A DNA stretch of 64,000 nucleotides from Bugula neritina (GCA_964035545.1 OZ037772.1:4499733-4563732); one strand, 5' to 3'. Positions 1 through 25,700 are shown, numbered from the stretch's first letter. The notes: generated by a model from the letters alone, not told the origin. Program-made: numbers and translations.

Positions 1-3000
1 GTACAAGTTTAAAAAAATACCCTGGTGCAAATTGACCACAGCCCCAGCTGTTTTGGCAAAACACATTTAATGACATTTTCATTGACATAGTGGTAAATAG
101 GCTGGTTGTTTTTGGCAGATGGGTAGCACGCTGGCTGGCTGCAACTTTATACAATTCTGATTGGCTGGACTCTACCTGACCAGCTAATGATTGTATCTGA
201 TTGGCCTAATAATTCATTTGCATTTGAAAATATAGAGTTTTATATAAGTTATAGTGGTGATATTTTAGAGTTGGTACACGCCCCTTTTTTGGTTGAGTTT
301 TATAGTTTGATCATGCTGTAGTCATCTACAATACTTCAGTGTATGGGGAAATTATTAGTATTACGAAATCTGTTTTGGCTTATATTGCTATGCCAGTTTT
401 CTGACTTAGTTTTTCATCAACTATATGCAGGCTGTTCTGACTTAGGTGATTTCATCAAAGGTAGACATTACTTTAGGCCTTAGAACATCAAATCAACCAG
501 TGCTGTTACTTGGTTGTATTGTAAAGCAGTAGTGAGAGCATAGCACACTAGTACAGTCACCAAGCTGCAATGGCAGTGGCCACACTAAACTCACCAGTTT
601 TATTAAAATATCTTATGTAAGGCACTTAAAAACACTAGCCTAGTCTGTTAGTATGTAGAGCAGTAACACAGTTACAGCAGTCACACCACCCCTCTCTATC
701 CTGTCTACCAAGTACAGAGGTTGCAATAATGATAATCATTTCATGATTTAGTTTTAAATCAATGCATATTACTGAATACATTCTCATAGTCTGATTATTT
801 TGCGCTTCAGTTTACTTGAATATAATAATTTAAAAAATTGCTTCACACGCATATTACAAATGCATTAACCTACGCTAACCATAAATTATTTGCTTGCGTA
901 CTCACTACTGTTTTTTAAATTTATATAGCATTAGCTTTTTTAATCAATCACATATTAATTTGCAAAAGTTTAATTGCACAGATAATGTAGACATTTTGTA
1001 TAAAAATTAGTATTAACATGTAATGCCTTGCATGTGGGTCTATATTGCCAGTTGGTATCATCACCATATAATACCATGTTGATAACCCTTTCTTGTATAC
1101 GATTTACTTAGCGAAACAGCATGACATTAGCCATGGGACAATATAGTCTAGAATCTAGACTCTTAGATTCTTTCAACTGTAAAGTAATCAGCCTCAAACC
1201 ATTGCTGGATGAAGTGCCTACACTTAGCAGTGAAGCTACTGCAATAACATCAACAATTTTACTAATGAGTTTTCAATACATGTTTTAGTCAGTTGGGTAA
1301 AATACAAAGATTCTCTGGTATGCTAGAATAAATGGTGATTAAACATTGGATTTGATGAACATTTTTTTCATATTGTGTGATGCAACATGATAGTTACAGA
1401 GAAGACGCTGATCCCACTAAAACTGTAATGAAGGCATTATATTTCAACACTGACTGCATACAACATTGTTACCAACAGAATATTATCCATACATGAGTTT
1501 GTATTTTGCAAAAATAAGCATCGAGTCTGAGCTGCCATTTTCTTTCACCCAAAAACCATTAATATCAGACTTTAACTTACAAAGCATAGTAGTATAGCAC
1601 ATGCATATACAATAGCACACCAAGAAAAATATTATAAAGTGCTACACTTTATTGGTTACCAAAGGTGGCTGCAGAAAGCACATCAGACTATTATAATCTT
1701 TTCTAAAAGAGGCGCAAACAGTAAGCTTACACCTCCAGGACTATTTGGGATATCAAGTCCTTTATGGGTTGATTGCTCTTTTAACCTGGATTCTAAGGAT
1801 AGCAATTAATTTAGTTTAAAGTTACTGCATTCTAGTCAGTTGAAAATGGCCTTTCTTTCCAGGTGGCATGGCCAGGAAATAAGTAAATACTGTATGAAAA
1901 TCGCCATGTAGTAGAAATAGGTGTGCTCCGGAAGTACTATAGTGAAGTTTTAATGGCTGGCATATGGTATTGGATACTAGCCCTCAGAATTTTTTTGTCA
2001 TCTTCCTGCCTCAATGGTGGTTGATGATTACTTTGAGTGAGGAAAAACATGTATTGAAAACTCATTAGTATAGCTTCAGAGCTAGGTGCAGATATTTCCT
2101 CAAACAATGACGTGAGACTGAGAAGCTCACGTTAAATATCACTTAAAAATGAAGCAAGCTGCTAACAAAATTACTTCATAGTTGAAAAAACTGGACTATA
2201 TTGTCCTATGGCTGATGGCATTGCATTTGTGGGATAAACATGCTGTTCCACTAAGTAAATCACGTACAAAATGGTCATGATATCAAGTAACAGTATAGAC
2301 TAGCATGCCAAGCACTACAGGTTAAAGCTCATTTTTATATAAATCGTCTATGTTGTCTATTGCTAAAAGCTGTGCATTTTAACTCCTGCAAATAAATATG
2401 CAACCAAGTTAAAAAAATTACTGTTGTAATTTTTTTAAGTAAAATAATGGTGGGTACATAAGCAACTAATTTATGCTTAGCACAAGCTTATACATGTGTT
2501 CGTCAGTGTGCTGTAAATATATGCTAGTGATGACAAATATGGTGCAGCACTGCCATTACAGTTTGCTGACTGTGCTATGCTATTGCTACTGTTTTGCAAT
2601 AGTAACAACAGTGTTTGATTTGCTGCACCTAAACAGTGTCTACCTTCGATGAAATCACCTAAGTTATATAGCTGCCTATGGTTTATTACAGACCAAGTCA
2701 GAAAACTGGCATAGCAATATAAGCCAAAACAGATTTCGTAATACTAATAATTTCCCCATACACTGAAGTATTGTAGATGACTACAGCATGATCAAACTAT
2801 AAAACTCAACCAAAAAAGGGGCGTGTACCAACTCTAAAATATCACCACTATAACTTATATAAAACTCTATATTTTCAAATGCAAATGAATTATTAGGCCA
2901 ATCAGATACAATCATTAGCTGGTCAGGTAGAGTCCAGCCAATCAGAATTGTATAAAGTTGCAGCCAGCCAGCGTGCTACCCATCTGCCAAAAACAACCAG

Positions 3001-3101
3001 CCTATTTACCACTATGTCAATGAAAATGTCATTAAATGTGTTTTGCCAAAACAGCTGGGGCTGTGGTCAATTTGCACCAGGGTATTTTTTTAAACTTGTA
3101 C
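1..3101. mobile_element. 3.1-kb non-autonomous foldback DNA element with 407-bp terminal inverted repeats
   Basis: Positions 1-407 are the reverse complement of 2695-3101. I saw no mismatch or indel in the segments I compared base by base, and the coordinates pair exactly (sum 3102). A diverged continuation of the inverted repeat can be followed to about 590 on the left and 2510 on the right. The ends are GTACAAGTTT...AAACTTGTAC. No open frame of useful length lies inside, so this looks like a non-autonomous foldback element that would need a transposase from elsewhere. The left end coincides with the window edge, so its target duplication cannot be seen and the superfamily is not assigned. 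It probably sits in an upstream intron of the LamG-like gene that resumes at 4216. Confidence 0.8.
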
Positions 3102-3230
3102 TTTTTATTTGCATTTTGTAAGCACTTAAATTAAACATTTTGAAAAATGAACTCACGATTCATAAATTTAAGATATGAAATAAAATAATGCATGTAATAA
3201 AAGTTGCACAGCTATTTCCTAGAAGTATGC

Positions 3231-3300
3231 ATTTTGCATTTGAACTTGCAGAAGTTTATATAAGTTATAGTGGTGAGTATTCTAGAATTGGTACAAGGTA
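3231..3300 (+). repeat. Diverged fragment related to the foldback element's terminal repeat
   Basis: This stretch repeats a segment of the terminal repeat at about 215-285: ATTTGCATTTGAA, then ATATAAGTTATAGTGGTGA, then GAATTGGTACA, with small differences. It lies 130 bp outside the right end of the element, in the orientation of the left repeat. It may be an older copy or a remnant of an earlier insertion. Confidence 0.5.
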
Positions 3301-3449
3301 CTAAATGTACCAAACTTACATGGTCTATTTAATGAGCTTGTTTTATTCAACTTGTAACGTTGATTTTGTACTGTCAGCTAGTTGCAAGTGCACGGCTCAC
3401 TATCTGCACTATCTATACACATCTATTTGTAGTGCATATCTTTTTAGAA

Positions 3450-3520
3450 GTCTGGTGGTGTAATGGTTAGTGCATTAGCTTGCAAGTCCGAGGTGTCTGG
3501 GTTCGAATCCCAGGGAGGGT
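3450..3520 (+). tRNA. tRNA-like sequence (pseudo-tRNA or SINE head)
   Basis: The sequence has a good box A region (GGTGTAATGGTTAGTGC) and a perfect T arm, CTGGG TTCGAAT CCCAG. The anticodon region reads TTGCAAG, which would place GCA (Cys) or TGC (Ala) at the anticodon. The acceptor and anticodon stems do not pair well, so a functional tRNA is unlikely. A related sequence sharing CTTGCAAG and a box B lies at 52014-52085, which suggests both belong to a short tRNA-derived SINE family. Confidence 0.5.
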
Positions 3521-3830
3521 TATTATTTTTCACTAGTCTACACATATAATTCATACCCACATTTTTGTGAGCATTTTCCTCAACTAAATAATTATTTTCA
3601 TGTGCAAAAAATTCACCAGTTCATTATTCTTCTTATTATTATTCTCATCTAGAATAGAGATTAGTCCAAATCAAAAACTTTTGGCATGTCTAAAAGAGCT
3701 CCCACCTGCGGTTTTACAATATAATCAGTTGATTTGCAGTTAAATTCTATCCATCACTTTTATTTTGTTTTAAAAGCAAACCATGAAAAAGGGAGTGAAA
3801 TTAGCACATTTTGCTACTGTTTTGGTTAGG

Positions 3831-4174
3831 GCTTAGTGAAGGGCTGTCTAACAGGTGGCCCCCTGGCCGGACGTAGCCCCCAGCCTACATTTATGTAGCC
3901 CACATTAAATTATTTTGCACACACATATATGACATAGAGTATAAAAACCATCTTTCAAATGACTTACTTATACAAATGCTACACAACATGCAGCCTGTAG
4001 TAGTGATTAAGACTCCATTGTGTAACGATTCATAAAAATTTAGAATAAAGTTATTTGAAAATTGCTGACTCTGTGGCCCCAGCTCAAACTGAAGTTTACA
4101 ATATGGCCCTTGCCATGGAATATTCCATCTCAGTGACCCTCACTCTGACAAGGTCGGACACCTCTGGTTTAGTG
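3831..4174. mobile_element. hAT-like non-autonomous element remnant
   Basis: The right end read on the minus strand is CAGAGGTGTCCGACCTT, the CAG-x-GGTGTC start typical of hAT elements. The left end AAGGGCTGTCTAAC matches it at about 9 of 14 positions. The flanks GCTTAGTG (3831-3838) and GTTTAGTG (4167-4174) are an 8-bp target duplication with one mismatch, as expected for hAT. The interior contains a GTGGCCC-rich stretch and no gene. It lies just before the first recognised exon of the LamG-like gene. Confidence 0.6.
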
Positions 4175-4215
4175 TGTATAGCTGAGACTACACGCCTCTC
4201 TCTCTCTGTTTACAG

Positions 4216-16166
<11,951 letters not shown>

Positions 16167-16244
16167 GTGCAACGTAGAACCATATTTTATCATTCAAATG
16201 TCTACTCTGTGAATCATTTACAATTTACTTTTTAAAGTAGATAA

Positions 16245-16250
16245 AATAAA
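16245..16250 (+). terminator. Polyadenylation signal AATAAA for the LamG-like gene
   Basis: A canonical AATAAA lies 79 bp downstream of the TGA at 16164-16166, a normal distance for a short 3' UTR. Confidence 0.65.
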
Positions 16251-16413
16251 TGACATGAACTGTAAACTAATCTTTTCTCTCACAAACTGTTATTGGTTCA
16301 TCAGATGACAAGTTTTAATGGAGCCCACAACTCCACAGAGCATTTGACTTTACTACGCTTTATGAATGATAAACACACTTGTTTTGTTGTGACCAGAGTA
16401 GATTATATTTAAA

Positions 16414-16419
16414 TTTATT
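16414..16419 (-). terminator. Candidate polyadenylation signal for DDX10
   Basis: TTTATT on the plus strand is AATAAA on the minus strand. It lies 425 bp beyond the DDX10 stop, with the 20-bp minisatellite of the 3' UTR between them. It is about 165 bp from the signal of the convergent LamG-like gene. Confidence 0.5.
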
Positions 16420-16495
16420 AATGAGTAAAAAATTATATAATATAACACATTGAAAGGGCATTAAAATGATCATTAATATTTGGTGGCTAACTGAG

Positions 16496-16830
16496 TAGAG
16501 TACACAGTATAACTATAGAGTATACAGTATAACTGTAGAGTATACAGTATAACTGTAGAGTATACGGTATAACTGTAGAGTATACGGTATAACTGTAAAA
16601 TATACGGTATAACTGTAGAGTATACAATATAACTGTAGAGTATACGGTATAATTGTAGAGCATACGGTATAACTCTAGAGTATACGGTATAACTGTAGAG
16701 TACACAGTATAACAATAGAATATACGGTATAACTGTAGAGTATATGGTAAAACTGTAGAATATACGGTGTAACTGTAGAGTATACGGTAAAACTGTAGAG
16801 TATACCGTATAACTGTATACACTGTAACCA
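16496..16830. repeat. 20-bp minisatellite in the DDX10 3' UTR
   Basis: About 17 copies of AGAGTATACGGTATAACTGT run from just beyond the DDX10 stop codon (16844) towards its poly(A) signal. It is the only array in the window that lies in a probable mature transcript. Confidence 0.85.
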
Positions 16831-16843
16831 TTGAATATCGCTA

Positions 16844-18022
16844 CTACGAAGTAGAGGATGTGAGAAGACGCAGAGCAAATGCCTCGTCATCTTGGAGGTC
16901 ATGTGACGCGCATTTAGAGTCAGACTCATCCTCAGAATCTCTAGAATGTTCCGAATCATCAGCCTCGCTTCCGTCTGATTGGCTGCCTTCATTTTCACTT
17001 GACTCTGATTGGCTGTGTTGCTGATTCTCGGCCTCTGATTGGGTAGAGTCGTTGTCGTCTGAATTCGGACCGAGTACCACTTCAACTTCATCCTGTAAGA
17101 CAAGATTGTATAGAACTCAGACTAGAAAGCTAGCTAAACTGAGGCTATGCCACTAGCACACACATTCTTGCTTAGAGCACAGCTAGGTGAATACTAATCA
17201 GGAAATTTAGAGCCAGTAAAGAAATGGGTGATGTAAACTTCCTTTTGGAAGAGTTGAAAATATCTGAAATTAAAAAGGTTGAAACAAAACGGCACTATCG
17301 AAACTATATGCTGAATAATGATTTGCGTTTCGCTGTAAAAATTTAAATCTTGTTGAATACTTATTTAGACACTAATTTTTAAAAATTGTATCAAATTAAA
17401 ACAAAGAAAATCTTTGAATTGTCTTTCAGGAAAACTGATGAAGTGAGTCAGCATAGTAACTATGGAAACCAAATAAACAAATGGCTACCTCATCAGTTTT
17501 GACTCTTTTAGCTGCTCGTCTTTCTTCATTGGCCTTCCATCTTCTCTCCTGGTGTTTCCTTTTCACTCTGGCTCTGTCGGCCTGCATTAATTATTATATA
17601 TTATAGATAAGAGTAACTATTACTATATATATACTAGAGTAGCTATTACTATATATATACTAGAGTAGCTATTACTATATATATACTAGAGTAACTATTA
17701 CTATATATATACTAGAGTAACTATTACTATATATATATACTAGAGTAGCTATTACTATATATATACTAGAGTAACTATTATTGTATATATACTAGAGTAA
17801 CTATTACTATATATATACTAGAGTAACTATTACTATATACAGACTAGAGTAACTATTACTATATATACAGACTAGAGTAACTATTACTATATATATACTA
17901 GAGTAGCTATTACTATATATATACTAGAGTAGCTATTACTATATATATATACTAGAGTAACTATTACTATATATATATACTAGAGTAACTATTACTATAT
18001 ATATATATACTAGAGTTACTAT

Positions 18023-18078
<56 letters not shown>

Positions 18079-19763
18079 GTAACTATTGCTATATATATAC
18101 TAGAGTAACTATATATATATATACTAGGGTTAATGCTATCACATATACAATAAGAGACGAGAGATATTACCTCCTTATCCAAAGCATCCTGCTGCTGGAG
18201 GCGGAGACGTGCTGCCTGTAAATCTAGAATATTCTCTTCTTCCTCGTCAAAACTTTCTTCTGCAGACGACTGGAAATACACACGAGATTAGCATTGTGTC
18301 ACATTGTAATTACTTGACTACTTTTCATTACATTACGGTACACATCTTACACACACCGTATACACCTTACATTATATTATATGGCATTACCACACATTAC
18401 TCCATCACACATTACATCACACTATATTGCATTAGAATAAATCACAGGAAATGACATCACACAGGATATTTGCTCTCTAAACTAAACACAAGGGAGTTGA
18501 AGTAAGGACTAGGCTGACTGGAGAACTATTGAGCTGATAGACTGCAGCTCCAACAAAACCTGCACTGATGACATAGCTAGCCTGAGGTGATATTGTCAGC
18601 TCTACCTCATTCTCATTAAACTTTGTGTGCTTAGCCTTGATTCCTTTCTTCTTCATGGCCACAGCCAAGTCTCTCTTAGATATAGCCCGACTTTTCAACT
18701 TTGACTTCAGTTCCAGCTCTTGCTGAAGCTGAAACAGACAACAATAAGCCTCTTTATTGTACCGGCAGGCATTCATTACGTTTGCATTGTCGCAGAGTGT
18801 TTTTTGCATTAGGCTAATGGAAATAGTTACATCTATTAAACCACAGTTATAAGTTACTGCAAACCACAATTAATATGTATAGGCAGTCATAGCAATGCAG
18901 TCATTGAGATATTAATATTCCAGCCTGGTTTCCCAACAGTAGAGCAGACAACTCCGAACATAACAAACTCTAAACTGAAACGTACCGTTAGTTCGTCTGG
19001 TTTGGGTTGCTCCGTGGTAACAGCTTTCACTGTGAGTAAACCTCCGACAGCGTCAGTCTCCTCATCTGATTCGCTGGCTGAATTAAAGTGAACTTTTGAT
19101 TGGACGGGTTTACCAGACACCTTTTTTGATTGGCTCTCTCCCTCTGAGCTGTCACCTGATTGGCTAGCTTCAGAATCTGACTCATCACTACTTCCAGCGT
19201 CCTCCTTGTTCTGAGACTTCAACTTGGCAGCAGCTAAAAAGAAAGTTGTGATCTCATTATTACATTAGATTCCTTGTTATTACATAATACCAGCTGTTAT
19301 AGCATGATGTTTCCTCTTATAACATAATATTGATTATAATTGCATAACATGTGCAGTGAATTCAACAGTAACAAGGGGGAAAAGCAACCCATCTCAAAGC
19401 TACCTCCTACTGGACCACAGTACACAGTATCACAGTACATAGTATCACAGTACACAGTATCACAGTACATAGTATCACAGTACATAGTACCACAGTACAT
19501 AGTATCACAGTACATAGTACCACAGTACATAGTATCACAGTACATAGTACCACAGTACACAGTACCACAGGCTGGCTATACAAACCTCGCTGCTGCTTCA
19601 TCTCTCTCTCCTTCTGTAATTTCTCTTGTCTCTGAAGGAAGCGAATGCGGGGCGCCAGAACGAGGCCCAGAGACTGAGCGTACAACTCCAAGTTCAACTT
19701 CTTGAGGTCAAACAGAGCCTTGTTGCTCATGAGAAAGTAACCCTTGACGTAGGCTATGAAACA
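16844..19763 (-). CDS. DDX10: DDX10 exons 11-16: C-terminal region
   Basis: Exon 11 (19763-19586) holds [12 protein letters not shown] and [14 protein letters not shown], the conserved end of the core extension. Exon 12 (19233-18986) is Ser/Glu/Asp-rich and then has [15 protein letters not shown], comparable to the DEDADFLKVK block of other DDX10 proteins. Exons 13-15 are basic coiled segments ([20 protein letters not shown]). Exon 16 is an acidic QSE/QSD-rich tail ending [15 protein letters not shown]. Poly-acidic tails of this type are common in nucleolar proteins. Confidence 0.9.
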
Positions 19764-22700
19764 CTGCAAGGGAGACAACACACAAGTCATGGTTAGTTAC
19801 TCAACTATATTATATATAAAACATTGCAGCTCATTGAATGTAGACTACTGTGTATAATATCGAGTAGCCAGGGTTCATTACATGTCTTTAGAAGTGCAGT
19901 TAGGGTCACAGATTGATGATACCACAAAGCACATTCTAATACTTCATATCACGTGCTACATTGTAAGACACACACTGTGTGATACAGGCATGTTCAACAG
20001 GCTTTAGTGTGCGATGCTGTGAAGAGATTAGTTCCTCTGTGCTATTATTGGTTTCCTGAGATGTTATTAGATTGAGCAGGTAAGTGTGAGGTATTATTAG
20101 ATTGAACAGGTAAGTGTGAGGTATTATTAGATTGAGCAGGTAAGTGTGAGGTATTATTAGATTGAGCAGGTAAGTGTGAGGTATTATTAGATTGAGCAGG
20201 TAAGTGTGAGGTATAATTAGATTGAACAGGTAAGTGTGAGGTATTATTAGATTGAACGGGTAAGTGTGAGGTATTATTAGATTGAACAGGTAAGTGTGAG
20301 GTATTATTAGATTGAACAGGTAAGTGTGAGGTATTATTATATTGAACAGGTATGTGTGAGGTATTATTATATTGAACAGGTATGTGTGAGGTATTATTAG
20401 ATTGAACAGGTAAGTGCGAGAAGATAAACCCGACATAGCATCTGATACAGAAGAGAAGGTATGCTGTATGCAGGAGGTGGTATGTGGCACTCTCAGTAGT
20501 CAGTACTGTTGATTGGTGAATAGTATACAGAGGTCAAGGTTAACATGATAGAAGGTCAAGGTTAACATGATAGAAGGATGAGGTTAACGGGGTTGACAGA
20601 CTACAGTCAAAACTCGACTGTGAACGCTGAGCGTTGAACTCTGTGACGTCACAACTGTCTGATTTCTGAACGCAACTGTCAGTTGCTCGGATGCTTCATA
20701 GTTCGACATGTCCAACGCTCAACTTCGGCGTTCAGCGATCAGCCAATCACCGACTGGACAGGCAAGCCCTGATTGGTTAAGTGATTTTACTTATTCCACG
20801 TGCTACTAGCAAGCATTATTATTTGATTTGGTTCTATATTATTTTACTTAATAAGAATATGATAAAGTTATGTATGCAAATATGATAAAGTTATGTATGC
20901 AAATCTTAATAAAAATTAATTATGAAAATCAAAATTTAGTAGATAAGTTTGGCTGAATTTTATCAGCATATTTAGTTCTTTATGCTAGTGATTGCGATTG
21001 AATAAAGCTAGCAAATCTCATTAAATGAAAATAGTAATTTTGAATAAGTGAAACTAGTAAAATAGGATAAAAATAAAAAGCAAATGCTATTGAATTATGC
21101 TGGTAAATCTCAATAAATTTGATTTTTGGTTGCTGTGGATACTGCAGAAACTAAGCTATAAGATTCCTATTGGTTAAAGTTTACTGCGGGACTAGAGACA
21201 GTTAGCTTTCAGCGTTTGTAGTGAACTGTAGTGTGACCAGCAAAAAGTTAGAAGTGACGTTGAAGGTATGCGCGAGCAGCTTCAAAAACGGTTCACAGTC
21301 GAGTTTCGATTGTAGTCTGTCAGCCCCATAACATGATAAAAGGTCAAGGTTAACATGATAGAAGGTCAAGGTTAACATGATAGAAGTGGACTCACTGCTT
21401 TAGCAAACTCCTTCAGACTGGGGTCAGCCACCAGTTGGTACTCGAGCTTTTTCTGGATAGTTCCTAATTTCTGTGGATTCACTCTAAACAGGAAATGAGT
21501 CAGTTTACTAATTTAGCAGACACTGTATATCGCTAGTGTTCAACTATGTTTCAGAGTTTAGCAGCTAATGCACAGTACTTAGTTTCTTGCATTAATTTGA
21601 TAAAATATTAACAATGAATGAGCGAGTGTTTTTCTACTGTTACTTACTTTATCTTTTGCGTTTTCTATCTTAAGTTTTATTAGTAAATCTGGTTGCGTGG
21701 GCGTGATGCTTTTTCATCACACCCACGCACTCAAGTTTACTGACAAACAGCATAAAGTATCACCACCTTATCTCTTCTATGGGAATTTTCCTCTCGGCCA
21801 GGAGTCTCAGCATTTCCTGTCTCTCGGAAGGAAGGAGGAAGATTAGACTCTCTCCCTCTGAGTCGTACCTGGCGGTTCTACCAACTCGGTGGATGTAAGT
21901 GTCTGCATCCTCCGGGGCATCATACTGCACCACCCAGTCCACTCCTGGAAAGTCTGGGAGGAGAGAGAGAAATATCTGGTGAACTAAGTAGAGTCAGTTA
22001 GCTTTACACATACTCCCAAGGCTGCCTCAAACACCACTTTACAGGGTTGTGAAAATATAATTCTTGATCGTAACAGAAAACAATACCTAAATTAAATTTT
22101 TAGCCTACACTACGGAAACTACAGTATGTACAGCGCAAGGAAAAAGTAAGTATATAGTAAGTAAGTATACAGTAAGTATACAGTGTAGGTATATAGAGTA
22201 ATTAGATATATAGTAAGTATATAGCCTGTTTATAGTGAGTGCAGAATAAGAACATACTACAGAGTAGATTCAGAGTAAGTACACTAAGTACAGAGTAAGT
22301 ATAAAGCAAGTATAGAGTGAGTATATAGAGTAGGTATAGACTAAGTATATATTAGGCATGTAATAAGTACACAGTAAGTACAGAGAGAGTCTAAAGTAAG
22401 TATAAAGTAAGTACAAAGTAAGTATATAACAAGTATACAGTAAGTACAGAGTAAGTATATAACAAGTATACAGTAAGTACAGAGAGAGTAAACAGCAAGT
22501 ATAAAGTATCTATAGACTAAGTACATAATAAGTATATAGTAAGTATACAGAGTAAGTACAGAGTAAGCACAGAGTAAGCACAGAGTAAGCACAAAGAAAG
22601 TACACGCTGACTCACCGAGCCCCCGAGCAGCCACATCTGTAGCGAACAACACGACGTTCTGTTTCCTGCAGAACTCCTCGTACGTCTTCACTCTCTTGAT

Positions 22701-25700
22701 CTGTTTCATGGTGCCGTAGAGGGAGAGCAGAGTGCTGCCGGGCCTCAGTCTTTGGAATGACTCGTAGATATATCTCACCTACATGGGCAGATAACTCTAA
22801 TATGCTACTTCACCTGCATGGGCAGATAACTCTAATATACTACTCACCTGCATGGGCAGATAACTCTATTATACTACTCACCTGCATGGGCAGATAACTC
22901 TAATATACTACTCACCTGCATGGGCAGACAACTCTAATATAATACCTCACGTACATGGGCAGACAACTTTAATACAATGCTTTACCAGTGTGGGCAGACA
23001 ACTCTAATGTAAAACTTTACGAGTGTGGGCAGACAACTTTCAATATATCACATATAACGATAGACTAGGGTTCATATGGATAGACTGAGAGCATATATCC
23101 ACCCACCTGTTTGGCCGTCTGAACAAAGACTAAGATCTTAGACTTAAGGTGATTCTTGATGAAGAACCAGAGAGTATTGATCTTGTCCTCGAGCTTACAC
23201 ACCATGTATGACTGCTCCAGTGTGGCCGGTGTGCTGTGCTCAGCTCGCTCGTGTACGGACACGTAGTGGGGCGACTTGAGACCCACCCTTGCAAGGTCCT
23301 TCACTGACCTTCAATACAGAACAAAAACTAGACAGGAGTTGGACACTTGCCAAAATAATAAATTTAAATTAAACAGTAAAAAGTGACAATTCATGAAATG
23401 AAAGATGGTTTGATTTTCAAATGAGATAGAACTGGCATGATCTGGAAACTACTTATTTCAATAGCTGACAACAAGTCACAGTAACCCAAACTGAGTCACA
23501 GTAACCCAAACTGAGTCACAGTAACCCAAACTGAGTCACAGTAACCCAAACTGGGTCACAGTAACCCAAACTGAGTCACAGTAACCCACACTGAGTCACA
23601 GTAACTCACACTGAGTCACAGTAACTCACACTGAGTCACAGTAACTCACACTGAGTCACAGTAACCCACACTGAGTCACAGTAACCAACACTGAGTCACA
23701 GTAACCCACTCTAAGTCACAGTAACCCACTCTGAGTCACAGTAACTCGCACTGAGTCACAGTAAACAAAGCTGTGGAAAGTGACACAAATATTTATGAAA
23801 TGAAACACATTTTAATTTTTCAACAACATGGACATGAAAGGATGTTGAAGATTACTTATTTCAATAGCTGACAATAGGTCACAGTAAGTCACAGCGCAAC
23901 TTATAAACTAAAAGTTTCAGTGTTACGAGTAACTACGATGTAAGTCAATGCATTGCAGAATAATTTTGTTTCAGGATATATGAATAATTATGGGAGTAGA
24001 GAAAAAGCCAACAGGTGAAATATAGAGAAATAAACAAAATATACAGGATGAAAAGAAAATGATTAAATAGAGAAGGGGAGATAATGACTTAGTCTGAGTG
24101 GCAGAAAACATCAGCGTCTGTCTTTCCGCAGGTAAATATTCCAGTATAGCATTCATAGTGTCGGCAAACCCCATGTCTAGGATTCTGTCACATTCGTCTA
24201 GAACTGTAACACGCAATATACTATATAGAGTAAATACTACATAACAATATACTATATAGAGTAAATACTGCATAACAATATACTATATAGAGTAAATACT
24301 ACATAACAATGTACTATATAGAGTAAATACTATATAACAATATACCATATAGAGTAAATACTATATAACAATATACTATATAGAGTGAATACTACATAAC
24401 AATATACTATATAGAGTAAATACTACATAACAATATACTATATAGAGTAAATACTACATAATATACTATATAGAGTAAATACTACATAACAATATACTAT
24501 ATAGAGTAAATACTACATAACAATATACTATATAGAGTAAATACCACATAACAATATACTATATAGAGTAAATACTACATAACAATATACTATATAGAGT
24601 AAATACTACATAACAATATACTATATAGAGTAAATACTACATAACAATATACTATATAGAGTAAATACTACATAATATACTATATAGAGTAAATACTACA
24701 TAACAATATACTATATAGAGTAAATACTACATAACAATATACTATATAGAGTAAATACTACATAACAATATACTATATAGAGTAAATACTACATAACAAT
24801 ATACTATATAGAGTAAATACCACATAACAATATACTATATAGAGTAAATACTACATAACAATATACTATATAGAGTAAATACTACATAACAATATACTAT
24901 ATAGAGTAAATACTACATAACAATATACTATATAGAGTAAATACTACATAACAATATACTATATAGAGTAAGTACTACATAACAATATACTATATAGAGT
25001 AAATACTACATAACAATATACTATATAGAGTAATACTACATAACAATATACTATATAGAGTAAATACTACATAACAATATACTATATAGAGTAAGTACTA
25101 CATAACAATATACTATATAGAGTAAATACTACATAACAATATACTATATAGAGTAAATACTACATAACAATATACTATATAGAGTAAATACTACATAACA
25201 ATATACTATATCGAGTAAATACTACATAACAATATACTATATAGAGTAAGTACTACATAACAATATACTATATAGAGTAAATACTACATAACAATATACT
25301 ATATAGAGTAAATACTACATAACAATATACTATATAGAGTAAATACTACATAACAATATACTATATAGAGTAAATACTACATAACAATATACTATATAGA
25401 GTAAATACTACATAACAATATACTATATAGAGTAAATACTACATAACAATATACTATATAGAGTAAATACTACATAACAATATACTATATAGAGTAAATA
25501 CTACATAACAATATACTATATAGAGTAAATACTACATAACAATATACTATATAGAGTAAATACTACATAACAATATACTATATAGAGTAAATACTACACA
25601 ACAATATACTATATAGAGTAAATACTACATAACAATATACTATATAGAGTAAATACTACATAACAATATACTATATAGAGTAAATACTACATAACAATAT

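Noticed and set aside
3450-3520. Functional tRNA-Cys or tRNA-Ala
   Set aside because: The acceptor and anticodon stems do not pair. Only boxes A and B and the T arm are good, so it is listed as tRNA-like.
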